Source: Halicephalobus mephisto
Taxonomy: Eukaryota; Nematoda; Chromadorea; Rhabditida; Panagrolaimidae
Direction of reading: 5' to 3'
DNA: 64,000 nt
Assembly: GCA_009193035.1 (NCBI GenBank)
Contig: SWDT01000092.1
Coordinates: forward strand, 372,001-436,000
Shown: in pieces, positions 1-12,292 of the stretch
Numbering within the stretch: the stretch's first letter is position 1
Layout of the letters: the number at the start of each line of letters is the position of its first letter
Made by a program: the position numbers and the translations under genes
The notes under the pieces: generated by a model
What the model saw: only the letters and a program-made list of their open reading frames with translations
Databases searched by the model: none
What the model was told of the DNA's origin: nothing

Positions 1-3000
1 TGTAAATTCCGGTGATCAAGTGGAACAAGTAACTGGTCAAAACTAAAAGTATTCAGTAAAAGTTTGTTCAAAAATAAAATGGGAATGGAGGGCTGGTCAC
101 TGATAAAGGGACTTGACCTGTCTTGCTCGGTCACTACTTAGTCAGGGTTTGTTTGCGCAGGTTCATCATTGATAGCGACGTTCAAGGGGCAGCGATTAAA
201 CAAACCATGGCTGTGGAAACTCATCTCATGTACCTCTCCTCAAAAGTGGTCTTCCAATTGAAACAATTTATCGCCGATAAAGGGACGCAGTACGAGATCA
301 TACTTGAAACTCACATCATGTATGCAAATTAGGAACCGATTTTTCGTGGAAAACAGTTCGTGTCCTGATTCAAGTTGGAAAGAACCACTCGTAGGTACAA
401 CATTGGATACTGTCAAATTCCCCGGATAAAATGGACTCAAGTCAGATGCCAGAATAATCTCATGTCCAAAAATTTTTGCACGTCTCCTTGGGAGTGAAAT
501 CCCAGACGGACTTTGTGTTGATGATGCTTGATGTGGCAATGATGAGGAACGATAGATGAAGCTTCCCAAAAACCGAGTTTAGTTCTCGGGTTGTGGTTTT
601 CTCTAGGATTGAAGCTCTTTTCAAAAGTCGTACTTATTAACGCCCATCAGGGAGAAAGTTAAAGCTCAGTCAGACTCGAGAGTCGATTCCCGCGGGACAA
701 TTTTGGGCAATTGCGACCGCGACTTTTCTTGGATCGTTCACCCGCCTCTCGAGGCATGCCAAACTTGACGGATTTGAAACAGATTAGGCCTCAATAATAT
801 TTTCAACAGCAATTCCAAGGGACGAGAAATGGCTTCTTCACTTTGAAATTTATGTGCAATGCCTTTTTTCCAAGTGACGGCTCAAAAGTCATTAATCGTC
901 TAAATGACTGTAAAAATAATTAACAAAAACAAAAATAAAAATAACTTGAAAAATAAAATAAAAATTATACATGTGAAAAAATTGAAAATCGCTTGAATTG
1001 AGAAAGGTTGAACGGTTTTCCACGACATTTTCGATTCGATATTCTTAATGATGAAAAACTTCGAATGCGACAAATTCCCATAACTCGGGGTCACTTCGAA
1101 CACAGTATGAACAAGGTCCGAGTAAAATAGGTTTCTACAGAATGGCCTTCGTTGAATAAGCAAAAAATAAACTCGAAGGGCGCCGAACACGATACAGCTC
1201 ATTATTCTCAAAGACATGGATTGTGCAAAGATGCAGAAACCGAGTTTCTCTAAGCCAACTCGTAATAATCAAACGAGGACAGCGCCGAAACTTTTTCTCA
1301 GTTTGATCTTGTCTAGTTCTATTTTCCATTTCAAAAACAAGGCATTGTATTTTAGTACAAAACTGACTTTGTAACTAACGCGAATCCTCGACAAAAATCG
1401 AATAACTTATGTGTACAAGGTTATCGTATAAAATCCAATGCAGATTTCCCCATACTTGAATAAAAAATAATAACTGAAAAACCCTAATAACAAAGTAGAA
1501 GGCTGGGGTTACTTGTTTTCTTAAATCCCGACAAATGCAGCGAAAATATGTAAACTAGGTCATTATGAATTGATAACTCATGAATTTCAAAAGTAGTGTG
1601 GTTACCTAATACTCAAAGTGGAAGGAAGCCAGAAGTTTCCCGAAAGCCCTCGATATAAGGAAGCCGGATCAACGCGGCTTTGAGAATTAAGCAGTTTTCA
1701 CTCAGGTAAGTGAGTTAGTTGATTAATAACCAGAAAAGGGCACTCCAGAAATGAAAATATGAAAAACAACCAGTATCTACTCCAATTGAGCATTGTTCCT
1801 TTAAAATACTAAAATTAAAAATGGAAATAAGGAGAAATAGGATTACTGAGCCGTAAAGTGTGTTCAAGCGTTGTCCACCGGATGCAGAGATTCAGGTACG
1901 TGTCAAGGTATTATCTACTCCAGGGCGAGGACTGAATGCAAATCACTTCACTCGGATGGAGCTCAGTCTCTAATAGGATTAAACCACTAGGTACGTGATC
2001 TACAGTAATCCCGCGTACAAAACCTGGGTTTTCAAGCATGAAAAAAATAAAAGTCGAGCCAAGTGAAAGAATGAACCAGTCACCGAGCGTCTTAGAGAGC
2101 TTAATGCACGCGGGTTGCTCGGCAATTGACCAACCACGACCTTTCTTTCCTTTGACATGGCACCGTAAAAATTGGCCTATATAAAATCTTATTTCTTTGA
2201 TAAAAATGACAATATAGAGAAGATTAATTTTGAAAATTCTTGGTCTTTAGTAAACAAGGTAATCGTGAGGGAAGCCCGTTAAAGTCGGCAACTACGGAAT
2301 AAATGATGGGTACTTGCATATTCATGTTCTCTAAAAGTTTCAAAATGAAACGAGAACCTACCAGATTTGACGAAAATGTCAGAAAAATGTATTTCGGCTT
2401 CATCCACGAAACAGGGACTGTCGCCAAGTCACCTAGGCACCTAGGTTGGTAGGCGCAACAAACCCATGACAATGACTTGATGAATATTTAAAAGGATGGG
2501 GAAATTTTTGTGAAACAGTCATGAATAAGATTCAGGAGCCACTTTCCCCCGACTAAAAGACTAATTACATAGAGTAAGCGTGTTTGGAATTGACAGAAAG
2601 GAAAGCTGAGTTTGACTGAAGTATTAATGGAATCCTGGGTTGTCGGTAACATTCAAGTTTACCGTTTAAAGTTATTTCCCAACGTTAAAAAGAACAAACG
2701 AATGAACCAACATTCGAGGAAATCTGAAAGCACACGTCGGGAAAAGCGGAATTGATACAAGCAAGCTGTTTACTCAGGTACGACGGCAGATTGCTCCATG
2801 TACGTCCTTAATAGGAGTGGTTAAAGTGTGTAGAAGCATCCCCGATGACTACCCAGCGATGGAATTACGAAAACCAAACATGAGTATCGACTCATCCGTG
2901 AACGAGCACCTTACGCGTTAAAGAGCGTCTCCGGTTTTCAAAATAGACCCTTGATTCTCCTTTTTCTTTACTCAACAACTTTATTGCCGTTAAATTCTGT

Positions 3001-6000
3001 ACAATTATTTCCCCTCGAGGGGAAATTCCTACAGTAAAATTAATTATAAAGTGAAATTGACCAAAAATATTTGATAGATTTTGTCGTAACGATTTTCAGG
3101 CCATAATGGAGATTCTCATGTCCGTTTTCGAATATTTTCACAGACAAACTGATTCAATCACGGAAAGGTAGAGCAAGAAAAGCGGCGAGAAGGAAAGCCG
3201 TAAAGCGGTAACGGCGTACCAGCCTCGATCGAATCGGCGACGTTTTTTGATGATTTGCGCAAAGACGAAAAGAACATATTTGGGATTACTCGATTACTCA
3301 CCGTATTGATACCATGATCTTGGAGATAAACAAAAACAATCCTTGAAGATGGAAGAATTAACAAAACAATCGTTTCATGGTATAAGAAAAACTTTTATCT
3401 TTTACGCCGAACATAAAGTCAAGCGATTTCAATAAAAACAATCGGGTCTACCGCGACAAATTTCAAAATAACCCAAAAACTTAGATTTATCTCTAAAATC
3501 GGGCCACATTTTGCTGTTTAAAATCAATGCAGCCAAAACGCATCAGTCAAAATTCGACAAAAATTGCCAAGTTGCGAGGCGAGTAATCGGTCATTTCAAC
3601 GACGCTTTTTGCCAGCAGAGTCTATTTTGTTCAGGTGCAATCTCGATTACCCGGATCTTGACTCGACCTTAATTGTAAAAAACAAAGACCAAGTCATTTT
3701 TTATTCCAAATTTTTATTTCTGTAAGGAATTCATTTTTTCAGGATTATTATCATTACTGTCTCCAGTGAATCCGAAAGAAAGATTCTTGTCTTTTACATA
3801 TCCGGAGAAATTGGCCGTAAGTGAAGAATGTAATCGACTTAAAGATAGACATTGAACCAAAAATTCGCAACCGGATTTGTGCATCTACCGAAAAAACAAG
3901 TTTCCACGCAAAGTTTTTTGTTCAAAAAACCATTTTTTACCAAACAAAAATGGAAATTAAACAAAATTAAAACGGCAAATCAGAAAAGGTTTTGTTTCTC
4001 AATTGGAGGAATTACTCATTCGCTATTTCAATTTTGAGGCAATTCTGAAATGAACGATTGAAAAATCGAGAAGGTCAAGTGGTTGGAAATAATGATACGA
4101 CTTCAGTAACTTTGAAGCATGCCCACAGGCTCGTTAAAATTCAAAACTAAACGTTAAATAAGCTTATTGAGAAATCTTCAAAGTTTCCATTATGAAACCA
4201 GGAAAGCATCGTAATGTCACTCGTAACTTCTAGCAAAACGGTGAAGCAAACTGTCAAACAGTTCTCCGACTTGGGAAAAACAAAAAGACCCAAATTCAGG
4301 TGTCAAGCGGAGAAGAAAGCTGCCTTTTCTCAAATATGGTAAGTGACAACCGACACGCACGAAGTCAGCGAGTGAAAGAAAAAGGCGGGTCGTTTTCACC
4401 CTTAGGAAAGATATTAATTACCGCATGCCAGTCCCCAGCTCGTTTTAGTAACTCACCAGCCAATTGCGTGAGGCCTATTTTACCGAAGGGATACGGTAAA
4501 AAGTGACATCGGTAGAGAGGAAATAAGGTAACCAAATGGCATCTGGAGCAATTATAGATGCTAATCCTGCACGATTAAGGAGTGGATAAAGCTTCTTCCG
4601 GAGTGATGTCCCTAACTTTATCTTTTTCCTGTCTACGGTAATGGCTTTTAAGTCCATTAAGAAGGTACATCAGGAATCCCGAGTTCTGGTAGACAGGAAA
4701 TGAATTAAGACGATGAAGATCATATCCTGTAGGTTGCCAAATAGGTCGTGGAAGGAAATTTTGTGGTCAACACCTTGAGGAAAAATTTTCCGAATGGATA
4801 ACTATCCCGGAACCTAAGGGACTTTTATGGCTGGGTGCAAGCGATATTGGCTACCAGGTAAAGAGTGCAATGAAGCGGAGAAAAATAACAAAACATTAAG
4901 CAAAGTTTACACCAATTGGGTACACTTATACTAGTGGAACCTTTTCTATTTGATCATGTAACGTAAGCTCCATGTATCAGCCATCTTTATTGCATGCAAA
5001 CACGCAAAACGGAGACAACTATCTGCCACAGCTTTAAGATGTCAAGTACTGCGGGCACCTGGCTTTTTCAATATGCCCAATAAAATTGACCGATCCAGAA
5101 AATTAAAGTAAAGTGCTTGAGGGGTTTTTGAAAAAGAAAGCGTTGCCAGGTTTGGTTTTCGCCATTTATAGATTGACTCTGGTCTTCAAAAGGTAGATGA
5201 CGGAGGAATAACATTTAAAAAAGTGAATCCGAAAGCTTGGGAGGACAAGATGGTCCTTCCTCAACGACCGAAAACCCAAATTACTGCCAAAAACGGTCGG
5301 CTGCCCAAGTGAATTGTTCAAGTGAATGAACACTGCCTGGTTTTCCCGTTTCTGGACGACCAACCGCTTCCGGGCTTTTACCTATGAATAGGTCAGTACA
5401 TAATGGACTCGCGTAAAGACTGGCAGAGGTAAAACAGTCAAGAATTCTTTCCAGACACGTATTTTCATAATCAAAGCACATCTACTCGTCTGACTGCGAC
5501 TTCCTGCTTTTCCCGTTGTAAAACATCCTGCAAGATGCTGAACTTTAAAAACAAGGAAAATAACTGGTGTCCTTATAGACAGCCTTTTCCCCGCTTGACC
5601 GAAAATACATAGGGTCCATGGAATGATCTTAGTCATTTTCGCAATTTTCGTGTTCTGCTAAAAAAGGTAAAGTTCTGAGCTTTCTGTATCGGTCCGATTC
5701 TTTACAAATGTCAGATTCATTGTTTCGATTTCCCTTTTGATCAGAAAAAACCAACTTTTGTCACAGCAGAAAACGAATACATGTGGACCGCAAACAAAAA
5801 AAACCTCAACAATTGCGGTAATGAATCATTTTTTATTTTCAATAAGTACTGTTATTTTTATAAATTTTAAAGAAAAATAAAGACAGTACTGACTACGTAT
5901 GGGAACGGGGAAAAACTTCTCAAAATAAGGTGCGGCTTCTTTCTCGAAAGAAAAAATGTTTTTCCAGAAAAGATACCCGAGAAACGATCAAAGGAAACGG

Positions 6001-6879
6001 CAAACTGAGTAATCCTTGTTAAACTATGATTGTGAATAAGAATCGAAAGAAATAAAAAAGTCTAGTTTTTTAAAAATAGGTTAATTATTAAAAACAGAGA
6101 CTATCGTTTGGACATATTCAAAACAGCACAAGAACCCGCATCGACAGGCAATTTGCGGATCTCCGAAAGTCAATTTAGAAAGGTTATTCACAAGTTCATC
6201 AAAACATCCTGGCAGATTTAGTTTGAAGCACTCTTATAGAATTTAATGAAACAACGGAAGACAACGAGGACCAGTGAGTTGCCCTTACCCGCTCATAAGA
6301 AGATAAAAGTGTATCAGGTTTCAGGAGACATCTTCTCAAGGAAGTCAGTACTGCTTTTTCCAAACCAGGCGGGAAACAAGCCTTTCAACCCTTGGTACTT
6401 GGGGAAATTGAAAGGTTGACAATTGTTGCAAACGGGTCAAATCAAGGTTGGGATAAAAAAACGAAAACCAATTTCGCGCAATGTGAAAAAATAATAAAAA
6501 TCTAGAAAGTGGCAGGTAAAAAATGCACGATAATGGAATTTTCCCGGATCCAGATGAATTACAGAAAAATGAATTTCTGAAATTGGGAGGATTACCTATC
6601 AAACTGCTTCAAGAGTTGCGACTAAAATGAGCTTAGATCTCAACAGTGACCACCAGACAAGAGTCCAACTTGACACGCGCGATAAGCCGTAGTCAACTAA
6701 GTAATCGTTCTCGGGGCTACCAGCTTTTACGGACTGTTTACCGAACTCGTGAAAAGCCCGACTTCCGTATTCATTAACTACTCAATTGAAGGTTTAATCG
6801 TATCGCTTTCATCCACCAACAATCCACTGAGATTCAGGGATGATTTCATTATTAAAACTCAGTTGAAATCTTCGGGATT
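1..6879. other. Gene-poor region, no supported gene
   Basis: I see no coding exon here that I can defend. Short open frames exist on both strands, the longest about 109 codons at 240-569 on the minus strand, but most open with TTG, lack splice-site company and match no family I know. The DNA is moderately AT-rich. It lies 3' of sgk-1, so part may be downstream flank or upstream control DNA of a gene beyond the left edge. Confidence 0.5.
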
Positions 6880-7035
6880 TTTAAGAAACTCGAAAACCTT
6901 CTGAGATGCTCTAAAGTCTACCAGAACCTTCTAGGACCTCTAGAAAACTTTTAAATTCTTTAGAATCCGGTAAAAACGTTTATAATTACCTAAAATTCCA
7001 AAATTCCCAGAAATTCCCTTCGAGAAAATTTATAA
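6880..7035. repeat. HSE-like degenerate TTC/GAA tract (copy a)
   Basis: A run of imperfect TTCTAGAA, CCAGAA and GAAAACTTTT units at roughly 10-15 bp spacing, just 3' of the sgk-1 poly(A) signal. It resembles the larger tracts near 16.8, 19.0, 21.6, 28.0, 40.7 and 58.2 kb, but I did not find the shared GTGTCGAGAC core beside this copy. Confidence 0.5.
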
Positions 7036-7186
7036 TTCCCCGTATTTATTTTTTATAATAATATGATTTATTCATATACAATACCAAAAGCGGGCTGTAA
7101 TTAACAGAAATTCATTTCGAAATGATGCTGAATCTTGGGAAGAAAATGCCTGCATCTTTGGAGAAAAATAAAATTGTAAATTGCTG

Positions 7187-8742
7187 TTATATATCTAAAT
7201 GAGAGCGATCATTGTATGTGAATCCGATAAACTGGGAATCTATCTCATTATAAGTTGCTCCAATGATGGAGCCGATGTTTGGCTTCAGTTTCTTGAATTC
7301 ATCAGCAACGAGGGAAATGTCAGTTTCTCCTTTCACTTTAGGGACGAAGGAGGGTTTGATTTCTCTTCTCACGAGTTTCTCCCAATCGATACTCTCGAAG
7401 AAAGGATGTTCCTTGATTTCGTCAAAATCTCTCTTTGCTCCAAGACGTTGATGTCTGTCTTTTTGAAGCAGTTTCTTCAGAATGTCTCTACTATTGGCTG
7501 AAGCCATGTTCGAAATACATAAAGGTTGATGGAGGATACGGTCATACATCTCCTTTTGGTTCTTACTGTAGAAGGGAGGAAGCCCAAATAACATTTCGTA
7601 GAGGACGGACCCAAGACACCACCAGTCGACAGTCCTGTCGTAGGCCTTCTTCTGGATGACTTCTGGAGCTAGGTATTCCGGGGTCCCACAGAAAGTAGCC
7701 GTAGTGTCTTTCAGAGTTATTCCTTCTTTACAAAGTCCAAAGTCAGTCAAAACGATATGACCGTAACGATCCAGAAGAAGGTTTTCTGGCTTCAAGTCTC
7801 TGTAAATGATGTTGTTCTGATGGAGATATCCTAAGGCGCTTCCAATTTCAGCGGCATAGAACCGGGCTCTATTTTCGGAGAAATTTTTCTCTCTTTGTAA
7901 GTGGGTGAACAACTAAAAAAATTAATTTGAATGAATTTCGATTATTTTCAAATTTTACCTCTCCCCCGTTGACGTAATCGAGAATAAAGTAAAGTTTGTC
8001 TTTCGTTTGAAAGCTGAAATGAAGAGAAACTAAAAATGGATGATTCACATTTGACTTCAGGACGTTTCTCTCAGCCATGATGTGCTTCTGTTCGTTTCTC
8101 ATTTTAATGTGTTCTTTCCCAAGGACTTTCATTGCGAAAATCTTCTTCGTTTCGTTCTGACGGACGAGATATACACTTCCGAAGCTGCCTTTTCCGATGG
8201 TTCCAAGGATGTCGAAATCACGGGGCTTTAACCTGAAATCGGATTTGTTGCATCACTTCCGGAAGAGCCTTAAGTCCTTACGATCTTTGTTCCGTTGGCC
8301 CAAGGTTGATTCTGTTTTCATCTTTTTCGGAAGATATAGGGGCAAAAAAGTCATGAACATGAGAACTGAAAATAAACAATTTGTGTTATCATTGGAATTA
8401 ATTACTCACTTTGCCGCTTCTTCATTTAAAAGATGAGCAGAGAACTGTTCAATCCAGGTTTTCCGTTTTTCTAATAATTTGTTTTCGGCCAGAAGAAACT
8501 TCTTTTTTGGGGGTTTATCGATAGCCGAAGGAAGTTTATGTTTAACACGCTCATAGAGATTTTCATAATCTCCAAATGGCTTTTTCATGGATGAACCATC
8601 ACCGGTGACAAGTTCATAAATCTGAAAGATTTATTTTTTTCAATTAAAATAAACAAAATTTTACAATATTTTTCTTCTCGCCAGAACTGATGATGTTGCA
8701 GACGACGGAGAGGTTGTCGCTGGAATCCTTCTTGATGGGCAT
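7187..8742 (-). CDS. sgk-1: Serum- and glucocorticoid-regulated kinase SGK-1
   Basis: AGC-family Ser/Thr kinase acting downstream of TORC2 and PDK1 in growth, fat and stress control. Five exons: 8665-8742, 8410-8621, 8282-8365, 7959-8232, 7187-7912 (457 residues; the C. elegans protein is of similar size). Introns are 43-49 bp with standard sites. The kinase domain starts near residue 130 with a GKGSFG glycine loop and FAMK lysine, followed by YRDLKPEN (Asp255), DFG (Asp273) and an activation loop [10 protein letters not shown] whose Thr289 is the expected PDK1 site. The C-terminal hydrophobic motif FIGFTY (Thr448) is the expected TORC2 site. The N-terminal 100 residues carry no domain I can name. 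AATAAA lies at 7067-7072, about 115 bp past the stop. The start is preceded by a TTTTCAATCAG acceptor-like sequence. The lectin gene upstream ends 227 bp away on the same strand, so an operon is possible but not shown. Confidence 0.95.
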
Positions 8743-8969
8743 TTTACTGATTGAAAATTTCAGAATCGCAGAAGAATAAATAACCGACTAGCAGGACCGA
8801 AGAACAATGAATTGAGAAAGACAGGCCGTTGTCTTCAAAGATAAGAACTCCAACTATCAGTCACTCTTAATTCCCGAATCGATAAACTTCCAAGCTGTAT
8901 TTTATGATTGTATTTTATTATTGCAATCAAGACCAAACTCTAAAGCTAATGACAGACAAATTACTTCCC

Positions 8970-11091
8970 CTAGCTCCAGAACTCCTCTTCTGTTTTAGCG
9001 TGGACATTATTCAAGATGTGCATATGGGATTTTCGTTGTTTCTTTTTGGTGTGGGGGTTCATCGGGGGCATCTGCATTCCGTCAAAGTCCTCGGAGAGGA
9101 CATCCATATTCACATGGTCTTTTTCACCGACTTCAGTTTGGACTTCTTCGTTCATTTTCTCCAATTCCACAGTCTCCGTTGCTACAGCTACTGGAGGTTC
9201 TTTCTCTTTCCCGATGGCGATGGAATGTGGGAATGTCGGTCTGATCAAAGCTTCCAATCCTGTTGTAATCGGTGCTGATTGTCCTTCATTCTTTATCTCT
9301 TGACTTTCTGCAAGCTGTTCTTCCGGTTCTTTTCCGTCCGTTGTTTCATCAACAGCAATAACTTTAACTTCACTTTCTGGACGTACATTATCATTATCGT
9401 TGGACACATGTTTTTCATCTTTCGGAGGATACAACTCATCATCCGGGTTATCGGATTCAACTACCGGTTGACTACTTATATAGTCATTAGACCCTCCATC
9501 AGTGCTTTGAGTCATCTCAATTACAGTATGCTCGGATTTTTTAGCAGAGTTTTCTTTCTTCATTGTTTCGTTATTTTCCAGTTGGCTGAAGGTCTGGAGA
9601 TACTTCTGCGTATTGGAGAATATGGGTGGTACTTGCTGGTTCGAAGTCATCTCGAACTTGGCTGAAGCTTCGGAGTCTGTAGCTGTGCCGTGAGATATGG
9701 CCATTTGTTCTCTCTTTTCTCGTTTTTCTTTTTTGCTTTTTTTCTTGTCAGAACTCGTTCTTTTGGAGTTTTTATCGTTCTTCGTAGCAGTTCCTCCAGC
9801 ACTAGCCACTTGAATGATCTTCTGGGGTTGCTGTTGGATTTCTGTTTTTGAAGTCGCCAAACTACTATTTTGAGTTCCTTCCACAAGTTTCTGATTCATG
9901 TCCGCATTAGTAACTCGGTTACTGTGGCGTTTCTTGAACTGTCTGTACACAATCAACAGGATAATCAGCAACAAGACGATCAAGGCCAGAATTAGGAGCC
10001 AAATGGTGTTGCTAGTCCCAGCTTCATGTAATCCATTGCGGACAAAATTTGTCGGAGGAGCCATCGGGATAGTTGAACCATCTAAATTTAAAAATATAAA
10101 TTTAAAAAAAGTAATTCAACCTTGTCTTTTTTTGCAAATGAAAGTATGCTTAGATCTACAGTCATCGACGACATAGTTCATTCCGTCATGGATGCTCCAA
10201 TTCATGTAAACACAGTCCTTAGTTGCGTGATCATCGTTAAAAGTAGGGAAACTAAAAAGCCAAACATTTTAAAAATTTACTATTTTTTTTTACTTTTCTG
10301 GCCATAGAGGAGTTTCTTTATCCACAGATTCGAAATAACCCTCATTCTGGGCATCACTGTACCCGATCCATGGGAAGGTATGTTGTTGTGAAAACATTCT
10401 AGCAATGCTTGTGTATTCGTCGTTATTCAAAATTGCAAGTAGGTTGCTTCTTTCGTAATTGCAGGCTTTCTGAGCATCGATCCAAGTAGCCCCGTAAGGA
10501 GGGAAAAAAAGTTTGTAACAGTATTCGTCCTCCGTGTCCGATTCCCAATCTGGAGGACAACCGGGCAATTCTGAACATTTATCTAAGAAAATAAAAATCA
10601 TAACGATCTTACCAAAGTCCATAAAGGACATGTTGAATCCTCTTCTTTGAATGATACTGTCGGAGTGGAAATGAACGTATAGAGATTCCCCAGAACTCGT
10701 AATTGAGGTTGGAGATTCCTTCCCACACCAACGAATAATCTCCTCCGAAGTCGGTTGATTCCCATCTCTGACGCTGACGTAGTCTTCGCAGTCTGTAAAC
10801 AGGGGTTCTTCGAGGACAGATTCTATCACGTTAACGTGGATTCGTCGTTGGGAATTCCGGGCCAGAAGCACGAAACGGCAATCCGTATTCGGTGGATAAT
10901 TATTTCTTTCATCATAAGGAGAATAAATAAATTGAGGGAAGTCGCTGCTAGTCAATACGATAGGATTTTCTATAAATTATAAATTATTCATTTGTGATTG
11001 CTTATGAATTACCTGGACATGGTTGAGGATCCTGACCAACTGAATAAAGAGCCAAATTCAGGAGAATAATCAAATTAAAATAAATTATCAT
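8970..11091 (-). CDS. CUB and C-type lectin domain, single-pass membrane protein
   Basis: Five exons: 11013-11091, 10613-10969, 10294-10582, 10121-10251, 8970-10081 (655 residues). A hydrophobic N-terminal signal peptide precedes a CUB domain (about residues 28-145), then a C-type lectin domain (about 147-285) with CPPDW, the WIGYSD core and final CKK cysteine. The EPN/QPD and WND calcium-sugar motifs are not present, so sugar binding by the usual route is doubtful. A hydrophobic span beginning IWLLILALIV near residue 310 is the membrane anchor, followed by KKRH and a long polar Ser/Thr/Glu/Lys-rich cytoplasmic tail of some 320 residues. Such CUB-lectin combinations are common among nematode surface proteins; the ligand is unknown. 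The second intron (10583-10612) would be only 30 bp; it is also in frame and stop-free. A poly(A) signal lies at 8914-8919. Confidence 0.85.
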
Positions 11092-12292
11092 TGAAAAATT
11101 GTTAAATTTCGAAATTATTTGGCAGCTTATTTTGTAGGCAGAAACCAAAATGGAATCAGAATGAGTAGTTCATTTTTCCAAGATTGTCGACCGGAAATTA
11201 GAACGACGCCTCACTTGCAAAGCCGATTGAATGTTGTTGATTTTCTTTATCCTCAAGCCTGAATAACGGGAACACTTGGTTTGGCAGTTGGAGAGCGGAT
11301 TAAAGCTTTTTCAAAAAGAAGACGACACTTTGGACACACGAAGAATCCATCTATCCATGCTTAGCTTTCGGGAACTATTTATTATAAAATGGCCAAGGAG
11401 CCAAATTAAGCTCGGTTCACCTTTAGTCACGCCATTGACATCCATTTAAGAAGTGACATTTTTACGGCAAAAGCTAATAAATGCAGCAGAAGGAAGAAGA
11501 CTAATAATGAATTTAGAAGACCACTTCTTCCTATCTTGAAGGTAAACACATGCAGGAACCTTATATAACCATCGTCCGGAATTTCATGAGGTGCTGAGTT
11601 CACTATGGCAACCGTCGACAATAACGACAAATAAAATCAGTCTTTTCGGCAATTCTCAAGAAAGCAATTCAGATTAATCGCTTGTTCATTATCCCTTCAG
11701 GAAAATCGGTATGCGACTTATTCATAAGAGCCTTCTCACATGATTCAAAAAAATTAATGACGTCATAAAGTGCACATGATTTAAGCAGACTTTTTCTTTC
11801 GGAAATAAAAATTTTACTCACAATATTCATCAGAATTTGAAGATAATGAAAATTAAGTTATTTCATCAAAACTTGTTTCTCAATCGATAAAATTAGGATT
11901 TCTTTTTCTAGCCTAAATTAACCGACATTAGGATTTCTTTAATCAACTCAATTTTTTCTAGAAAAATCCAACTTCTTCTCGAAATAAATTTTATAGTTAT
12001 AAATTTATATATTGTTTTCCTTGAAAATATATTTGGGCATTTTCCCCCTTGTTGAAAGAAAATGTTTTCTTTATTTTTTCCCGCGTTATCGATTGGAAAG
12101 AGCGCTTACTGTGGCGCGAGAACATTCTAAAAAGTGTCCTGCCACGATTATCTCCACCGCAGTCAGTTCGCGCTGCAAATTGAATCGGCTTGTCCAAAAT
12201 AAAGCCAGTCATTCTTTGGCATATCATTACGCGGAAGAATTTTACCATTTTTGATCTATTACTTAATAATCATCGATTACAGTCGATTTCCC
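11092..12292. other. Intergenic region between divergent genes
   Basis: The lectin gene (-) and the TIF1-like gene (+) are transcribed away from each other, so this 1.2 kb should hold both promoters. The right end has TTACAG at 12276-12281, 11 bp before the TIF1-like ATG, a plausible spliced-leader acceptor. I recognised no other element. Confidence 0.5.

Noticed and set aside
240..569. 109-codon minus-strand frame near the left edge
   Set aside because: TTG start, no recognisable domain, no flanking exon; kept only as part of the gene-poor region.
6880..7035. HSE-like sequences as true HSF-1 promoter sites of sgk-1
   Set aside because: They lie 3' of the gene and belong to a dispersed repeat family, so the motif alone is not evidence of regulation.
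9279..9665. 128-codon plus-strand frame, hydrophobic
   Set aside because: Antisense of the cytoplasmic tail of the CUB-lectin protein.
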